Below, piece by piece: positions 12,049 to 24,301 of a DNA stretch of 64,000 nucleotides; position 1 is the first letter of the stretch; the number at the start of each line of letters is the position of its first letter. Source of the stretch: Gracilaria vermiculophylla (Eukaryota; Rhodophyta; Florideophyceae; Gracilariales; Gracilariaceae); NCBI GenBank assembly GCA_019155205.2, contig JAHNZQ020000181.1, positions 3,401,305 through 3,465,304 of the forward strand. Direction: 5' to 3'. Position numbers and translations under genes: made by a program. The notes below the pieces were generated by a model. That model was not told the DNA's origin and made no database searches. It saw only the letters and a program-made list of their open reading frames with translations.

Positions 12049-12687
12049 TCATACTGACATATTTACCCTTTGAGCTGTAAAACCGGTGTCTCTTGCCACT
12101 CCGTCTAGGGAGGGGGACAATTTCTCTTCCGCTCCTCTCAAGGAGTATGTCTGCTTGCCTCTGGAACGACAAACACGCCATGACCTACGGATACGTCGCC
12201 CTGCGTCGCAACCCATACGGGAAAACGTCCCAGAGACAAAACCATCCGTGACGAAAGTAGGCACCATAGTGGCAGGGAATCGCACCGGGAACACTGACGC
12301 GCACCCTATTGAAAATCTGGGCGCGCCAGAAACGCTACTCGACCGAGTCAAAATCACCGACCAAGTTGTACACGGGAACCACCACGCGTTGACCTTCGGA
12401 ATGGAGCTACATAAAGAACGTGGAGATGTTGCTAGAATAGGAGGACGTCTTTTGGACGTTACCCGCACCCGTTCAAGCGCAACGGCTGCAATGAGGGAGC
12501 TAAATCGCACGCCGGACCGTGCGATATTGTCAGGAGAGCCGCGACCTCGCGGAACAGAGCCGCTCACGTGGAAACCGCAGCCCGCCCAAGGCGGAAATGT
12601 CCGAGCTGTTTGCACCACATCATCAGCCATAGAACGGGAGCCACGCAGGCTCGTGGTCAGGCTGGAATAACGAGAAGCAGGACACAA
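12049..12687 (-). other. antisense open frame downstream of element 1 integrase
   Basis: An uninterrupted 212-codon frame lies on the minus strand between the integrase and the presumed 3' end of element 1. The opposite strand is also open here (12086-12670). Either could be real or the openness could be compositional. Element C has a minus-strand open frame of almost the same size (205 codons) in the same position. No domain is recognised. Confidence 0.35.
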
Positions 12688-12780
12688 TCACCCAAGGTAG
12701 AAATACGAGCCCGAAACGGGAACCGGCAACTCCGCGCAAGAGGAAACCACAAGAATCCCGCATGGCGGAAAGCTTAACAT

Positions 12781-15757
12781 ATAAAAGTATGTTTTCAAAC
12801 TAATCGTCGGAAACTCGTAAAACGAGGATGGGGGGCTAGAGTACGACGTACGCTAATCAGGGTACCACCCTTCGGCCGATACGGTCGAGCCGATGGAACA
12901 TCCTTCACGTCCTCTCGTGGTACGCTATCACCCCAATACGGGTACAGCGACTCCAGTGACGCTGAATAATGCCCAAACAGGGTTACATTCCCTTTTGAAC
13001 GGACTATTTGCAACGGCCACTGCTGGCGAATGTCTGCGTTACAGTTTTTCCCCATGGCCATAGGTCGGATTTTGGATAAAGAGCACACTACATAGTAGGT
13101 TGCTGGAATAATTGGCAGTGCTTTTGTTTACCTTATACGGTTCTTGTCAACAGTACTGTACAATACAAAGGGGCTCCAGTGCGGCTACAGACGCCCTCAG
13201 TGGATGAGAGCCCAGGTTCAGGCTGTGAGCATTACGGCCATGAGGGTGTCTTCTAGTCTTCAAGGGATATCTCGGAGTCTGCGTTGGCTCGTCCGATTAG
13301 TCTGTTTGGAGTCTAGTGCTATTTTTCGCAATCAGAAAGCCCCATAAAGACAAAAGGGATCTTCCTACCCTGAAGAAAATCGGTGACAGAGCCCTCTCAA
13401 AGAAAGAGCACGACTTTTTGTTTTCTAAAGCAGAGGTCATTTACTCTACACTTGTGCACAGAGGTTGGAGAGAAAGATTCCCACAAGGCGGATGTCAGCG
13501 GCGTTTGTTTATTCATCTGGGAGGAAGATGAAAGAGGGGGGGCAAACTACGAGGCTCGTGTGATGAACGCGTAAATGAATATACCACGGTAGATGGAGGA
13601 GTCAAGCCAACAGGGTAATCAATAGCATAATTGTTTCAGAAGTCGGTGTTCCAAGTCATGCACAATGCTCCTAATTAATGATTTTTCCAAGAATTGATGC
13701 TCTCAACGTGCAAGGTGGATGAGCTATTATGGGTCATAAGGTATCCACCATTATGAATTAGAAACAGACGCATACATGTTTCTTTGAATGCAAAAATTCG
13801 TTCCCATTTACTGAGGGTGGTGCCCGCCACGAAAGCGCTGTTACGTTCTGTTTTTTCCCTTCCACAATTTGCCGTTGTACGATTTTGAGTGCGGTTGACA
13901 TGAATCTACTTTTCAGGGAAGACAATGTGCCCATATGCTCCGCAGAGGTCTTCATCTCGTCAGCCGTTTCTTTGCTCGAAGCTCTCCAAATATTTGTACC
14001 CGTCCTACCTTGCTGCGCACCTAATCCCGTATCGATTTAATATACACTTGTATCGTATCCTCCAGTCGCGCAGGATAGCTATCATTGAGCTCAACGCTGG
14101 CAACACTGGAAGTGGCAAATGTGGTGTTAGTTGCGGGTGCTGAAGGTTGCTGTGGTTCTTATGGTTACGAACGTACACGCATTAAAGTTTTCAAACTTGC
14201 TGAAGGTTGCTATTGCGAGCTTTTGCTGTCATTTTCTAGCGAAGTTGTTCAAAATCAACCGAAACATTTTATTTTGTGTGCATATTTCACTATCAACTCT
14301 GCATAGGTTGTTTCAAAACTGCCACAAATGTACAGTATTGTAGAATAGAACATAATTATTTAAACAAAGGCCATGCCATTTGTTCCTGCTACTTTCTGTG
14401 CACAGGTTATCCTCATCTATAGCAGGCCCATCCACATGGGTCACACGTGTAGTGCAAACCTTGGCCAGCAGTGGCCATTTCCTTTACATCCCGTCCTAAC
14501 AAATCATTTACCCTTTAACGTTCACGGCGGGAACGTTCTGAAATATGAGTTGTTCTAAAGAAAAGAAAATGTAGCTTGACTTCCTCTCTATTTTAATCTG
14601 AAACTGGTTCTTTCAGATCACCACTGTCATTTGCTCTTCAATACGGCTAATACGCCTATGTGGAACCCTGTGCAATGCCATTTATGCCATAGAATTGCAT
14701 CTGTAAGTTATTTGTACATCATTTTTATGCGTGTCGGCTGCCATTCATTAAATTGGGAGTTAGATTGCGCAGTAGGGCGAATATTTGTTGTAAATTTTGT
14801 ACTTGAATTTTTGTCTGCCACCCATATACATTTCTATTCGACTTATAAAGGGCAGCATAGGCCAGAGAACTGAGATATAAAGAGAGCCTCAACATGATGA
14901 CCTGCTGGAAATGATGTCGTGCTTTCCTATGTTACGGAGTACAGTACGATAACTGTATATGGAATTGCAATTCAGATTGCATGGAGTCATCATAGTTCCA
15001 CTTCTCAGCATGAATAGTAACAGGATGAGAAATTCGTGACATTAACCGACGCATGAAGATCACTTGCTACGGATTGACGTGATCGTTTTCCAGCAACACC
15101 AGGGGGTTTGTCTCAAGCAGTTATAATCCACCACGGCCACGATAACGTAGGTTTGGATTTTTTAGATTTTATTGCCGAGAAGCATTAAGTCCTCAAGCGA
15201 ACATAAATACAATGAACCCAACAGAAATGCTATTACTTTTGAATATTTTCTGATGAATTCTCCCCTGTTTCTTGGCAGAATTCGTTTTCACGCTTTATTA
15301 TTCTGCAAAAGCTAAGACGCACCATTTCTTCGACCACGTTGTCTACATGCTTGAATTTCTGGACTCGTTTCCATCTTCCTCTACAAGATAACAGATTCTC
15401 AATGATCATTTTCTTTCTTTAACCTTCGAAGACATGTTGCCAACATATTCTGCGTCGCGATTCAATTTGGGATTTCTGAATCTCAATCGCTTCCTTCACA
15501 AAACCCTTAAAACTCCTACAATACAGCTTTCACCAAAAAGAGGTAATTTGCCTTGCATTGATTCATCCTGAGTCCAAACATCTGTTGTGTACCAAAGTAA
15601 ACGATGCTTTCGCCGAGAAGAACTGAAAGTCTTAAATTGATCCATTTATTGACACAGCCGTTTCAAACTCGAATGAATTTTTTTTTATAATTCCAATAGA
15701 TTTCTGATGTTAGCCAACATTATCGTTAATTAATGGCGCTGAAATAGCGGCCCAAAG
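12781..15757. other. element 1 tail and AT-rich intergenic
   Basis: A purine-rich stretch near 12823-12834 (AACGAGGATGGGGGG) could be the element 1 polypurine tract. The 300-500 bp after it may be the decayed right LTR. From about 13600 to 15757 the DNA is AT-rich, with no supportable gene; the frames at 13925-14343 and 14631-14873 have no recognisable domains. Confidence 0.3.
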
Positions 15758-16014
15758 TGTGACAAACTGTTTTCAAACCACACTTTATTAATTTTTTGTA
15801 ACGTCGAAAGATAGTGCATTGACGTCTCTAGAAGCGTCCGGAAGTTGTCCAGCTCAGCTTTCTGTGCTGTACAACTTACAATTTTTTCTGGAAATCTTCA
15901 AAGGGAAGAATCCAAAGTCTATATAAAGGCGTGGTGCTCTCGGTTAACTAGGGCATGAGAGAACTCAAGTAAAGTCTTAGTAAACCTACCGTCTACCTTC
16001 TCTTATTCATATCA
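15758..16014 (+). repeat. element E 5' LTR
   Basis: 257 bp, starting TGTGACAAAC and ending ATATCA. It aligns along its length with the 3' LTR at 21280 and, inverted, with the E' LTR at 34169-34426. The shared tracts include GACGTCTCTAGAAG (E copies), GTTGTCCAGCTCAGCTTTCT, and GGTGCTCTCG after the TATA box. Confidence 0.88.
15920..15948 (+). promoter_or_regulatory. LTR core promoter (TATA box)
   Basis: TATATAAA at 15920-15927 is followed by GGCGTGGTGCTCTCG. The same string, with one change, is in the E' LTR (TATA box at 34263-34256, minus strand). The 3' LTR of E has the degraded TACATAAA. Conservation across three copies suggests that this is the RNA start region of the family. Confidence 0.6.
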
Positions 16015-16979
16015 CAGGTAGTATTGTAACTGTTCCGTCCACTGTGGCCGCTCCGACTGAAGAAAAAAACCGCCGAGATGAACGTGAAATGTTTTGAAGC
16101 GGAATATTTTTATGTGGATTTTTCTAGAATTATCGTGTTTTTTTGATATTTTGTTTTGATTTCAATTTCTGATTTTCGTGAAAAGGATACTAGTTTTATC
16201 GGAAATTGTCTTGCTTTTAAATGTTAATTTTATAGGAAATCAACTGTGCTGATTCGCTAAATCTGTGTAAAGCGGTTCACTGTCAGTTAACCTGTTGGCA
16301 GGAGAGCCAGGTAGCCATTGACACAGTACTGGGGTAACAGCTACTGGCTGTTGGGTGTTGGAGCCACCCTTGAAGGAAGTTGTGGCTAGCCCGTGGATAT
16401 AGGGTGCACGTAAAGGCGGAAGATTACAGAACACTGTTAACTGATCAGGTTTAACTGCTGTAAATCCAAGTATTCTCTTCAACCCTTCTGAAGTGTTGGC
16501 TGTTAGCTAGGGCAGAACCGCTGGGCACCGGTTTTGAGTAACGCTTGTGAGCACAGCACAGTCAAGTCTTGGACGAGGTAGACTTTTCTACGTTCTCTCA
16601 ACGCGTTGTACACTATATCTCACGGTTGGCTCGAAAGGCTGCGTTGTTAAAGTAAGGACATCGTGAAGGTTTACATTGACTCCACCACACCATGTGATTG
16701 TAGGTAGACTGATGGTGATATTCTGAGAAGGCTGCTGAGCAGTACTTTTTTAGTGTCAAATATTGTCAGAGTTATTGAAGTTTACAACACTTCGGGCCAA
16801 GAAGACACAATTCGGGCCAAAGAACCTTCCTTATGGGTGCTATAAATATCAAGAATAAGAACTCTGTAATGAAGAGGAAAAACGGTTGAGCATGTCTTTA
16901 ATGAAACCCCCGAAGCCCGATAAGTTTGATGGCCGCTGTGATGCCTGAACTGTTCGTGTATGGTTACACTCCACAGAGA

Positions 16980-17760
16980 AATATCTTAGTCTTGTTGAAA
17001 TTTTGCAATATGTTGACATAGATTCACATACTGCAGTAGATTTCTCCTCAACTTATATGACGTTGCCACTGCAAACTGGTGGTTTACGCTGGCATTGGAA
17101 GAAATGGGTCCACCTTCTTGAAAGTTGTTTAGGCTCTGTGACACGAATGAGTTTCTGATGAAAGACAGTATTGAAAGAGCACGAGACAGACTCCTTAAGA
17201 TAAAGCATAGGAACAGTGGAGCCATATATTTGGCTGATTTCTAAAATATTGTGATCGAAATTTTTAGGATAAGAGATTCCAGGAAGCTGGCTAGCCTCTC
17301 GGAAAGATTGAAGCTACATGTCCTCCTGCAATTTTGCAAAGCCAGTCCAATATTGTTTGAAGAAGCAACGAAGATTGTGCTAGACGTCAACGGACTTTAT
17401 ACCATGCGGGTTACTTCTTTAAGTGCGGTTCCGGATTCAGTACAGGTTTTCAAGCTGGACCCAATCACATGAGGATTTGGAATGTCCAAGTGCAAATTAA
17501 TCAGCGAGAAATGAGTGCTGAGGAAATAATACATTTGAAAAACAATGCTTTTTTTCTTTGTCATAAGCCTGTATGCCATCCGTAAAACCACAAGAATGGA
17601 AAGATCCATCAGCAGAGAAAGATTGTTCAGGGAAAAAACACCGAAACGAACTGAACTCCTGACAATGACTCGCGTTCTCAAGAAAACTGAGTGGTCCACC
17701 TCAAGGATTAGAAAACACTCAGGTTGGACATGAAAAGAGTGTGATCAACCGCTCGGAGAG
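16980..17760 (+). pseudogene. element E gag (degenerate)
   Basis: Broken frames read DIDSHTAVDFSSTYMT, then at 17251 IRDSRKLASLSERLKL, and end in a basic segment (17545-17733). The same blocks occur on the minus strand in E' (VEIDTPSAVDFASAYITGTL, ISDSEKLARYTE), which confirms they are coding relics. The identity as Gag rests on position before the protease-like block and on the basic tail. Confidence 0.5.
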
Positions 17761-17818
17761 CGCGTTGAATTCTCTAAAGCACGAATTGAAAGCCTTGAGA
17801 AGAGAATAGTGCCGTGAT

Positions 17819-18118
17819 GTGCCAAATATTTCGTGTGCAGATTCAAATGCCATGATTGGAAGTCATTATGACAACATCCTTACGGGAAGCCCTATACCTG
17901 TAGAACCTTTACTTGTACTAAGGTGCTCCATGAATGGAGTCAGTGTGAAATTATTAAAAGATGAGGGATGTAATACCAACATGGTAAGCAGAGAGTTTCT
18001 GGCAAAAAACAGAAGCAGAAATGCCTTTATCGTTGGTCAAGAAAACCTTACAGTTGAACACCCTCAGAAAGTAACAAAGGAAGAAGCATCGAAAGTCACA
18101 CTCAATGGGACATTATGA
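17819..18118 (+). pseudogene. element E protease-like segment
   Basis: The open frame has the retropepsin pattern SMNGVSVKLLKDEGCNTNMV, where an active-site D-T-G is expected and D-E-G is found. The homologous E' frame (22524-22814, minus) reads LKEYRCNTNVVS, with the site lost. The flanking VEPL and TVEHPQKVTKEEASKVT blocks match between the copies. Confidence 0.6.
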
Positions 18119-18570
18119 CTTGGAGCTCATACCTATACGTCTTCATGGATCATTTTCAATCGCAGGTATGATGTTCTGTCGGGAATGCCGTGACGTGTCG
18201 CCCAAAAACCAACAATCGATTATGAACAAAGGATTGTGAAGGTTGTACCCGAGGCTATTTCACCATTTCAAAAGAATGATGAAAGGATTCAAGTAAGGAA
18301 TGTAGGTGTGAGAAGGTTCTGAAGAATGATGAGAAAGAAGAAGATGCAAGTTGAATTATTTCAAGTTTAGATCCCAGAGGTTTAGCATTCAGAGGGAGAG
18401 AAGCTCACTAAAACGAATGCCAAATTGGAGCGACTGCTTGCAGAATTCGAGTCTGTTGCAGAAACAGAGCTACCACCTGGATTTCTGCGAAAGAGATCCG
18501 ATGATCATGACATTCAGGTTGAAGAAGACTCGAAGCCCTCACAATGTCCATTATTCCAGCTCTCTCCTGT

Positions 18571-19135
18571 CTAGTTTGAAGCGGCAAAGGAATATGTGGA
18601 AAATTTGATCAAATCCGGTAAGATAAGATCAAGCAAATCACCGTATGAAGCGTCATTATTTATCGTGAAACAGAAAGGAAAATGAAGATGAATCGCAGAA
18701 TATCGAGCACTTAATGAACTCACTAAGAAAAATAACGCTCCCATCTCGAGATCCGATGGGACGTTTTATGGGCTTGGAGGATTAAACGTTTTCTCCAAGT
18801 TAGATCTAAATACGAGACTCCATCAAATACGGGTGGAGCCAGAAGATATCGAGAAGACTGCGTTCAACACAAAATATGGGCAATTTGGATATCTTTTTTT
18901 GCCTATTGGGCCTTTGTAATATTCCTGCGACTTTTGAAAAGTTGATGAACCAGCTCTTTTATGCTTGTATTGATGACTTTCTGGTGCTCTATATGGATGA
19001 TCTCCTGATTTTCTGTAAGGACGAAGCAAGTCTTTTGCAGCACTTGTACACTGTATTGCGACAAATGAAAGAAAACTATTTGTTTTGTTTACCCAGAGCA
19101 GTGTGATTTCATGAAAACGTAGATCGAATTCTTAG
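18571..19135 (+). pseudogene. element E reverse transcriptase
   Basis: The frame reads AKEYVENLIKSGKIRSSKSP, then IAEYRALNELTKKNNAPI, then NVFSKLDLNTRLHQIRVEPE, the standard gypsy RT blocks. The catalytic block VLYMDDLLIFCKDE at about 18987-19028 keeps an intact YMDD. Two early stops (near 18685) and a frameshift near 18900 inactivate it. Confidence 0.8.
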
Positions 19136-19398
19136 GACACCATGTCGGTAAGGATGGAACTAGAGGTAGAAAATCTCAGGTCAAAGCACTAAAAACATGG
19201 CCAGAGCCGAAATGCTTATTTTAAGTTCGAGATTTCCTTTGACTACTACAATTCTTTCATCATTTCATACCAAAAGTTTCATTGATTGTTGCTCCAATGA
19301 CAAATTTGACAAAAAAGTATCAATATATCGAGAAATGGAGTGAAACATGTGATGAAGCCCTTGAAAAGTTATAAGAAGCAATTAAAAATGTACCAATT

Positions 19399-19680
19399 TT
19401 GGTATCGCCTGATTGCAGGAAGCCGTTCAGGGGTCATATTGATGCTTCACAGACCACTATTCGTAAAACTTTGACGCAAATTAATCAGAGTGGAAGAGAC
19501 CGTGCCATTGCCTTCTATTCAAAGAAGTTGTTCCCAATAGAATCCGCCCATTCAGCTAATGACAGAAATATTCTTGGGCTACTCGCATTGTTTATTTTGT
19601 TCAGATTTTATTTTGAAGGGTAGGAGTTCGAAGTCTTGGCAGATAATTAAGTGCTAAAGAGTTTCTTCAAAAGACATAAT
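19399..19680 (+). pseudogene. element E RNase H
   Basis: It reads FRGHIDASQTTIRKTL, then IAFYSKKLFPIESAHSANDR, then a stop and FEVLADN. The first (HIDAS) and later (ADN) aspartates are present. The usual Glu in the middle block appears replaced. It lies in the expected place directly after RT. Confidence 0.65.
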
Positions 19681-20009
19681 CAAAGCAGAAAAGAATCAAG
19701 ATGGCTTGAGATTTTTAGAAGCTTCTGAATATTCCCTATAAATCATAAACTTAATAAGATACACGTCTTCAGAGATGTTCTATCTGGAACTCCCCATGTT
19801 ACGGAAAAGATTGACTGTCGCTTATTCTGCAGTGGCGTTGAAGTGCCGTATATCAAACATGAAAACGTGAGAACTCGAGACGATGAAGATTAATTCTTTG
19901 GTCCTGTTTTGAAAACCATGAATGTGAAACGGCCATACGATCAGATTCAAAGACGGAAACTGGAAAAGATACTCATTATCTTCCATAAGGATGGTGAAAG
20001 ACTCTTCTA

Positions 20010-20770
20010 CAATGGAAAGCTTTGCATACCGAGAAAGTCGGTGACCTATGTGTTGCAACTAGCGCATTATTTTAAGATAAGTGGTCAGTTTATGTTTTTA
20101 AAGACACTGTCGAGACTTTGAAATTTTCGTTCAAGGCACAAGAGTCCAGAGTTTTGGACGTATTTCGAAGGATGCATGAAATGTCAGCAGTTTAAGGAAT
20201 TCATTTAGAAGAAGTTAACCGACCCAGAAGCTTTATAGTTACCAGAGAAAAGATGGGGCTCATTATCCACAGACGTTTTTGTAAGTCTACACTATTCAAA
20301 AGTACCGTTTAATGCAATAACTATATTGCCAGATAGAATAACCTTGGACCGAGATCTGAAGTTCACATCCAAGTTTTGGGATAATCTGATGAAATGTTTT
20401 GATATTAAGTTAGAAATGTCTACGGAAAAATATTCGCGGACTTATGGAGCAACTGAAATCATGAACAGAATGTTTGAAATCTATCTACGTTATTATTGCT
20501 CTTTCTATCAAAATCACTGGGATGAACTGCTACCTGCAGCTGAGTTTGCACACGTCTCTGCAGTGGACGTCGACCTTGGGGTGTCACCGTTTGAATTGCT
20601 TCTTGGATTGACACCGAAGTCTCCACTTGAAATGATTTCTGGAAAAGAGATACCAGTGCAAAATGTAAGAGACTACAAAGATAAGCTGGAAGCCTCACTG
20701 GAAGGCGCACAGTACTCTTGCAAAATTACAAAAGCTATCCAAAGTGTGTATTCTTCTATGAAGTATTAGA
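20010..20770 (+). pseudogene. element E integrase
   Basis: A zinc-finger remnant (CMKCQQFK near 20177) is followed by a core with all three acidic positions visible: LSTDVFV, LDRDLKFTS and YGATEIMNR. The 3' half (20326-20769) is an open frame of 147 codons including FYQNHWDELLPAAEFAHVSA, typical of gypsy integrase. Stops lie upstream at about 20119, 20206 and 20236. Confidence 0.75.
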
Positions 20771-21051
20771 TTCCTAAATATAAAGTTGGAAAAAACGTTT
20801 GGCTCAGCAGATCATTGTTCAGAAATACCTATGCGAAGTCTTAAGAATCTGATGACCTGAATGCCAGAAGATTCGGCCCTTTCCAAATTGTGAAGTTAAT
20901 TGGAATAAATGCTTTGAAGCATGAGCTCTCTGATCATATCTAAATTCATCCTATTGTCCATGTTAGCTATACGACACTTCATCAAAAACAACTAGCTGAT
21001 ATAGCCGCATCTGTTCTGCTAAGACCATAACCGATACAAACAGAAAACGGC

Positions 21052-21213
21052 GAAGACTATGAAGTTGCAGGTTTTCTGAAGCACAGGAAAAGAGGAAGGG
21101 GATATCAGTTTGGGACTCTTATGAAGGGAGAACCGACTCGTGATGATGAGTGGTTAAGCACGAAATCATTTGTAGACATTAATGGAACCGTTACTGGAGT
21201 ATGGCAGGAATGT
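21052..21213 (+). pseudogene. element E C-terminal chromodomain
   Basis: The frame reads YEVAGFLKHRKRGRGYQFGT, then a Lys-Gly segment, then DEWLSTKSFVDINGTVTGVW. This matches the chromodomain layout (aromatic start, HRKRGRGYQF strand, W near the end). Chromodomains on retroviral-type integrases steer integration to marked chromatin. It is separated from the integrase by stops and would only be joined in an intact ancestor. Confidence 0.65.
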
Positions 21214-21270
21214 AATCGCCCAGCAGGAATATTACAGCAATAGCATTGACGAAGACGTCCATAGTCCACG

Positions 21271-21279
21271 AAGGGGAAA
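21271..21279 (+). promoter_or_regulatory. polypurine tract of element E
   Basis: AAGGGGAAA lies immediately 5' of the 3' LTR, where plus-strand DNA synthesis is primed. Its position fixes the LTR start at 21280. Confidence 0.75.
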
Positions 21280-21541
21280 TGTGCGACAAATTGTTTTCGA
21301 GCTCAACATTTCTTTATTTATTCTGACCTCAAAAGATGGTTCATCGACGTCTCTAGAAGTCTATGGAAGTTGTCCAGCTCAGCTTTCTATGCTGGGAAAC
21401 TTACATCTTTGATCTAGAATTCTCAAAAAAGAATAGTCTAATGTCTACATAAAGGCGTGGTGCTCTCGATTAATAATGGCATGAGGGAACTCAAGTAAAG
21501 TTTTTTTAGAACCTTCCATCTACCTCCTTCTATTTATTTCA
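21280..21541 (+). repeat. element E 3' LTR
   Basis: 262 bp, starting TGTGCGACAAA and ending ATTTCA. It aligns with the 5' LTR but with many substitutions, so the insertion is old. The TATA box is degraded to TACATAAA. Confidence 0.87.
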
Positions 21542-22199
21542 AAAAGAGATTTTCGACTAAATCTTGCATCCCTTTCTTCCCTTGAACGCCCATCCCACAC
21601 GTATTGAAAATCGCTTGGCGGCAGCGTGAATCATTGGAAAGCAATATCAGAAGCATAGAATATGCATTAAGAGAAAATCGATATTTTCTCTTTCGAATGT
21701 TTCTGTTCTCCACTGGGTTTCTTTTCATGCATAAAAATTTTATTTGAACCATACTATCTACTTGATTAACATGATCGACCAGTTTTTAGACCTGTGGCAG
21801 ATGGATCAATGTTTCTGCACTACTTATGTACTCAGCATCTAACCAGCGTAGACAGTACACGAATTATTGATTACAAGAGTTTTTTCGAAAAACTGCCTAT
21901 TCATTTCTAAAACCCATAATCACACTGATTTTGTCTCGCAATGAATTCTTTTTGGGAACTATTTTCTTTTTTTATATCCCACTGTCTGACCATGAAAGAA
22001 CGACGTCTTCCAGTCCACCTGGTGAGATCGTTGTAAATTCCTGTCACGTTCCATTTCTTCAGATTTTTGAAAACGTATCAAAGTAGACCAACCTTTTGTT
22101 CCTTTTTATCGAGGTGCTACATTCGTGGTTCCAGCTTTCCCGCTTTTCTAGCATATTTTATGAGAGCTGCCATGAATCTTAACAAACTCGAATCGTGCA
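21542..22199. other. spacer between elements E and E'
   Basis: About 650 bp of AT-rich DNA with no supportable gene. It separates the 3' LTR of E from the truncated inner end of E'. The E' homology fades gradually between 22200 and 22100, so the boundary is approximate. Confidence 0.4.
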
Positions 22200-24301
22200 A
22201 AACGTTGCTCGAATATGGCATTCTTTTTGGCAAAATGTTCTCTCTTGGAATGCTTAACATCCAGCATCTTAACTTAAAACAATTCAATTTTTTTCATGCT
22301 CTTCCTCATCAATCTCTGGAACGTTTTCAAACATAAACTTATTACTTTAATCTTGTCACAATTCTTCTGAAATGCTGAAATAGCAAAGGATCCGACCCTC
22401 ACAACCCTTTGTTCATAATCGATTATTGGTTTGTGGGTGTCATGGCATTCCCGACAAAACATCATACTTGCATTTGGCTATGATCCTATTAGATGTATAG
22501 GTATTGGCTCCAAATCGTAAAGTCTATTTGAGTATGACTTTCGACGCTAATTTCTTTGTTCCTTTTTGAGAGTGTTCAACTGTAACAGTTTTCTGATAAA
22601 CATCAAAAATACTTTTGCTTTTATAATAAGCCAGAAACGTGTTGCTCACTACGTTAGTATTACATCGATATTCTTTTAATACTTTCACACGGGGTCCATT
22701 CATGGAACCGCTCGGGATAAATAAAGGTTCTACGGGTACACATCCTTCCGTAAGGATGTATTCATCACGACTCCTAATCATGGTATTCGAATCTTCACTT
22801 GCGATATTTCGCACGTCAAGAATCTCTTATCTTCTCCAAACCTTCTTCCGTCCTTTAGAGAATTCATCGCGCTTTCTAAGCGGTTGATAAAACTCTCTTC
22901 ATATCCGACCGGAGTGTTCAGTATTCCTTCACGTAAACCACTCAGCTTTCCTGAGGACACGAGTCATTTTCAGGAGTCCAGTTCGTTTTAGTGTTGCTTT
23001 TCAGAACAGTCTTTCTCTTCTGCTGGTTCTTCTTTTTTCTGGGCTTACGCGCACGGCGTCTAGGACTATGAAAAAGAAGAAACACTTTTTTTTTCAAATT
23101 TCTCACTATTTCAGCATTTCTTTCTCGCTGATTATTGTCCCTTTGGACATTCACAATCTCCGAGGGAATTGATATAGTCTGAAAACAAGTATTGAATCCG
23201 AATCAATTGCTAGAGAGGAATCCTGCAGCATAGAAATCTCCGTCAACGTCTAGCGCAATCTTCGCTGCTTCTTCAAAAACTGTTGGTCGGCTCTACGAAC
23301 TTCCAAGGGAATATAAAGCTTCAATCATTCGGTGTATCTTGCCAACTTTTCGGAATCACTTATCCTTAGAATTTCGTGCACAATGTTTCGAAAAATCGAC
23401 AAAAAGATGGCCTTACTGGTTCACTGCTTTAGATTATATTGTTTGTTTTGTGATCTCACAATACGGTCTATATCCACAAACGCGTTCTTGACACAGTGTG
23501 TAAAGGCTTCCAAAGTAGACGGAACCATTTCTTCTAATATCTGCGTAGACCAACGACTCGCCAGGGTACCCGTTATATAAGCTGAGGCAAAGTCGACTGC
23601 AGAAGGTGTATCTATTTCAACATCTTGCCGAATTTGAACGAGACGAAAATATATTTCAACCTAGAGTAGCCGTGCGCGAACAGTCAATGCATCACGATGG
23701 CCATAAAACTGGTCGAGATTCGATGGTTTCATAAATGACATGTCAAATCGTTTTTCCGCTTCATAAAAATCTTCTTCGTGTTTATATCTCCAGCACCCGT
23801 GAGAAAGGTCCTTTGGCCCGAATTATATCTTCTTGGCCGGATGAGTTTTTAGTTTCAATAACTCTGACAATTCTTGAAACTAGGAAAATACTGCTCAGCG
23901 GCTTTTTCAGGATATCTCCACCAGTCAATCTACAATCCCAGAGTGTGATGTACTCAATGTACGCCTCCATTATGTCCCAACTTTAATATTGTAGCTTTAC
24001 CGGTCGACCATGAGATATAGTCTACAGCGCGTTGAGGAATCCTAGAAAAGTCTACTTGTCCAAGGCTTGACTGTTCCCTGCTCACAAGAGTTACTCGAAA
24101 CCATTGTTCAGCAGGTCTGACCTAGCTAAGAGCCAAAAAATCAAAAGAGTTGAAAAGGATAACTGGGTTTACAGCAGTTATACCTGATCGTTAGACATTG
24201 TTCGGTTTTCATCCGCTTTTACCTGCACCCGATACCTGCACCCGATACCTGCACCCGATACCTGCACCCGATACCTGCACCCGATACCTTCACCCGATAC
24301 C
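22200..24301 (-). mobile_element. E' inner part: inverted, truncated E-family element
   Basis: Read on the minus strand this segment is collinear with element E 16400-18450: leader, gag, protease-like (22814-22524) and the start of the next domain (22465-22274, MMFCRECHDTHKPIIDYEQR, matching E at 18170-18240). It stops before RT, so E' is a 5' fragment. Its leader is cut at 24301 by insertion of element C and resumes at 33800. Confidence 0.85.
22524..22814 (-). pseudogene. E' protease-like segment
   Basis: A 96-codon open frame homologous to 17819-18118 of E, sharing VEPL, SMNG, CNTN and TVEHSQKGTKK blocks. The retropepsin active-site triplet is lost (EYRC). It shows that the two elements belong to one family. 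Confidence 0.65.

Larger units (their letters stand above)
5143..12780 (+). mobile_element. decayed Ty3/gypsy retrotransposon (element 1)
   Basis: Reading along the + strand across frames gives a gypsy order: Gag, a protease/RT linker, reverse transcriptase, RNase H, integrase zinc finger and core, then a GPY/F-type C-terminus. Many stops and frameshifts show it is dead. Its gag is split by LTR copies A and B. Its own LTRs are not confidently identified, so the outer limits are approximate. It resembles element C in organisation but differs in sequence. Confidence 0.75.
15758..21541 (+). mobile_element. Ty3/gypsy element with chromodomain (element E)
   Basis: Two direct LTRs (15758-16014 and 21280-21541) bracket gag, protease-like, RT, RNase H, integrase and a chromodomain. 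A polypurine tract abuts the 3' LTR. Possible imperfect target duplication: CAAAG before, AAAAG after. Stops and frameshifts occur in every domain, so it is non-autonomous or dead. E' (22.2-34.4 kb) is an inverted truncated relative. Confidence 0.88.

Noticed and set aside
12086..12670. 194-codon plus-strand frame after element 1 integrase
   Set aside because: No chromodomain or other motif could be recognised and both strands are open, so a coding call on either strand is not secure; only the antisense pattern is noted.
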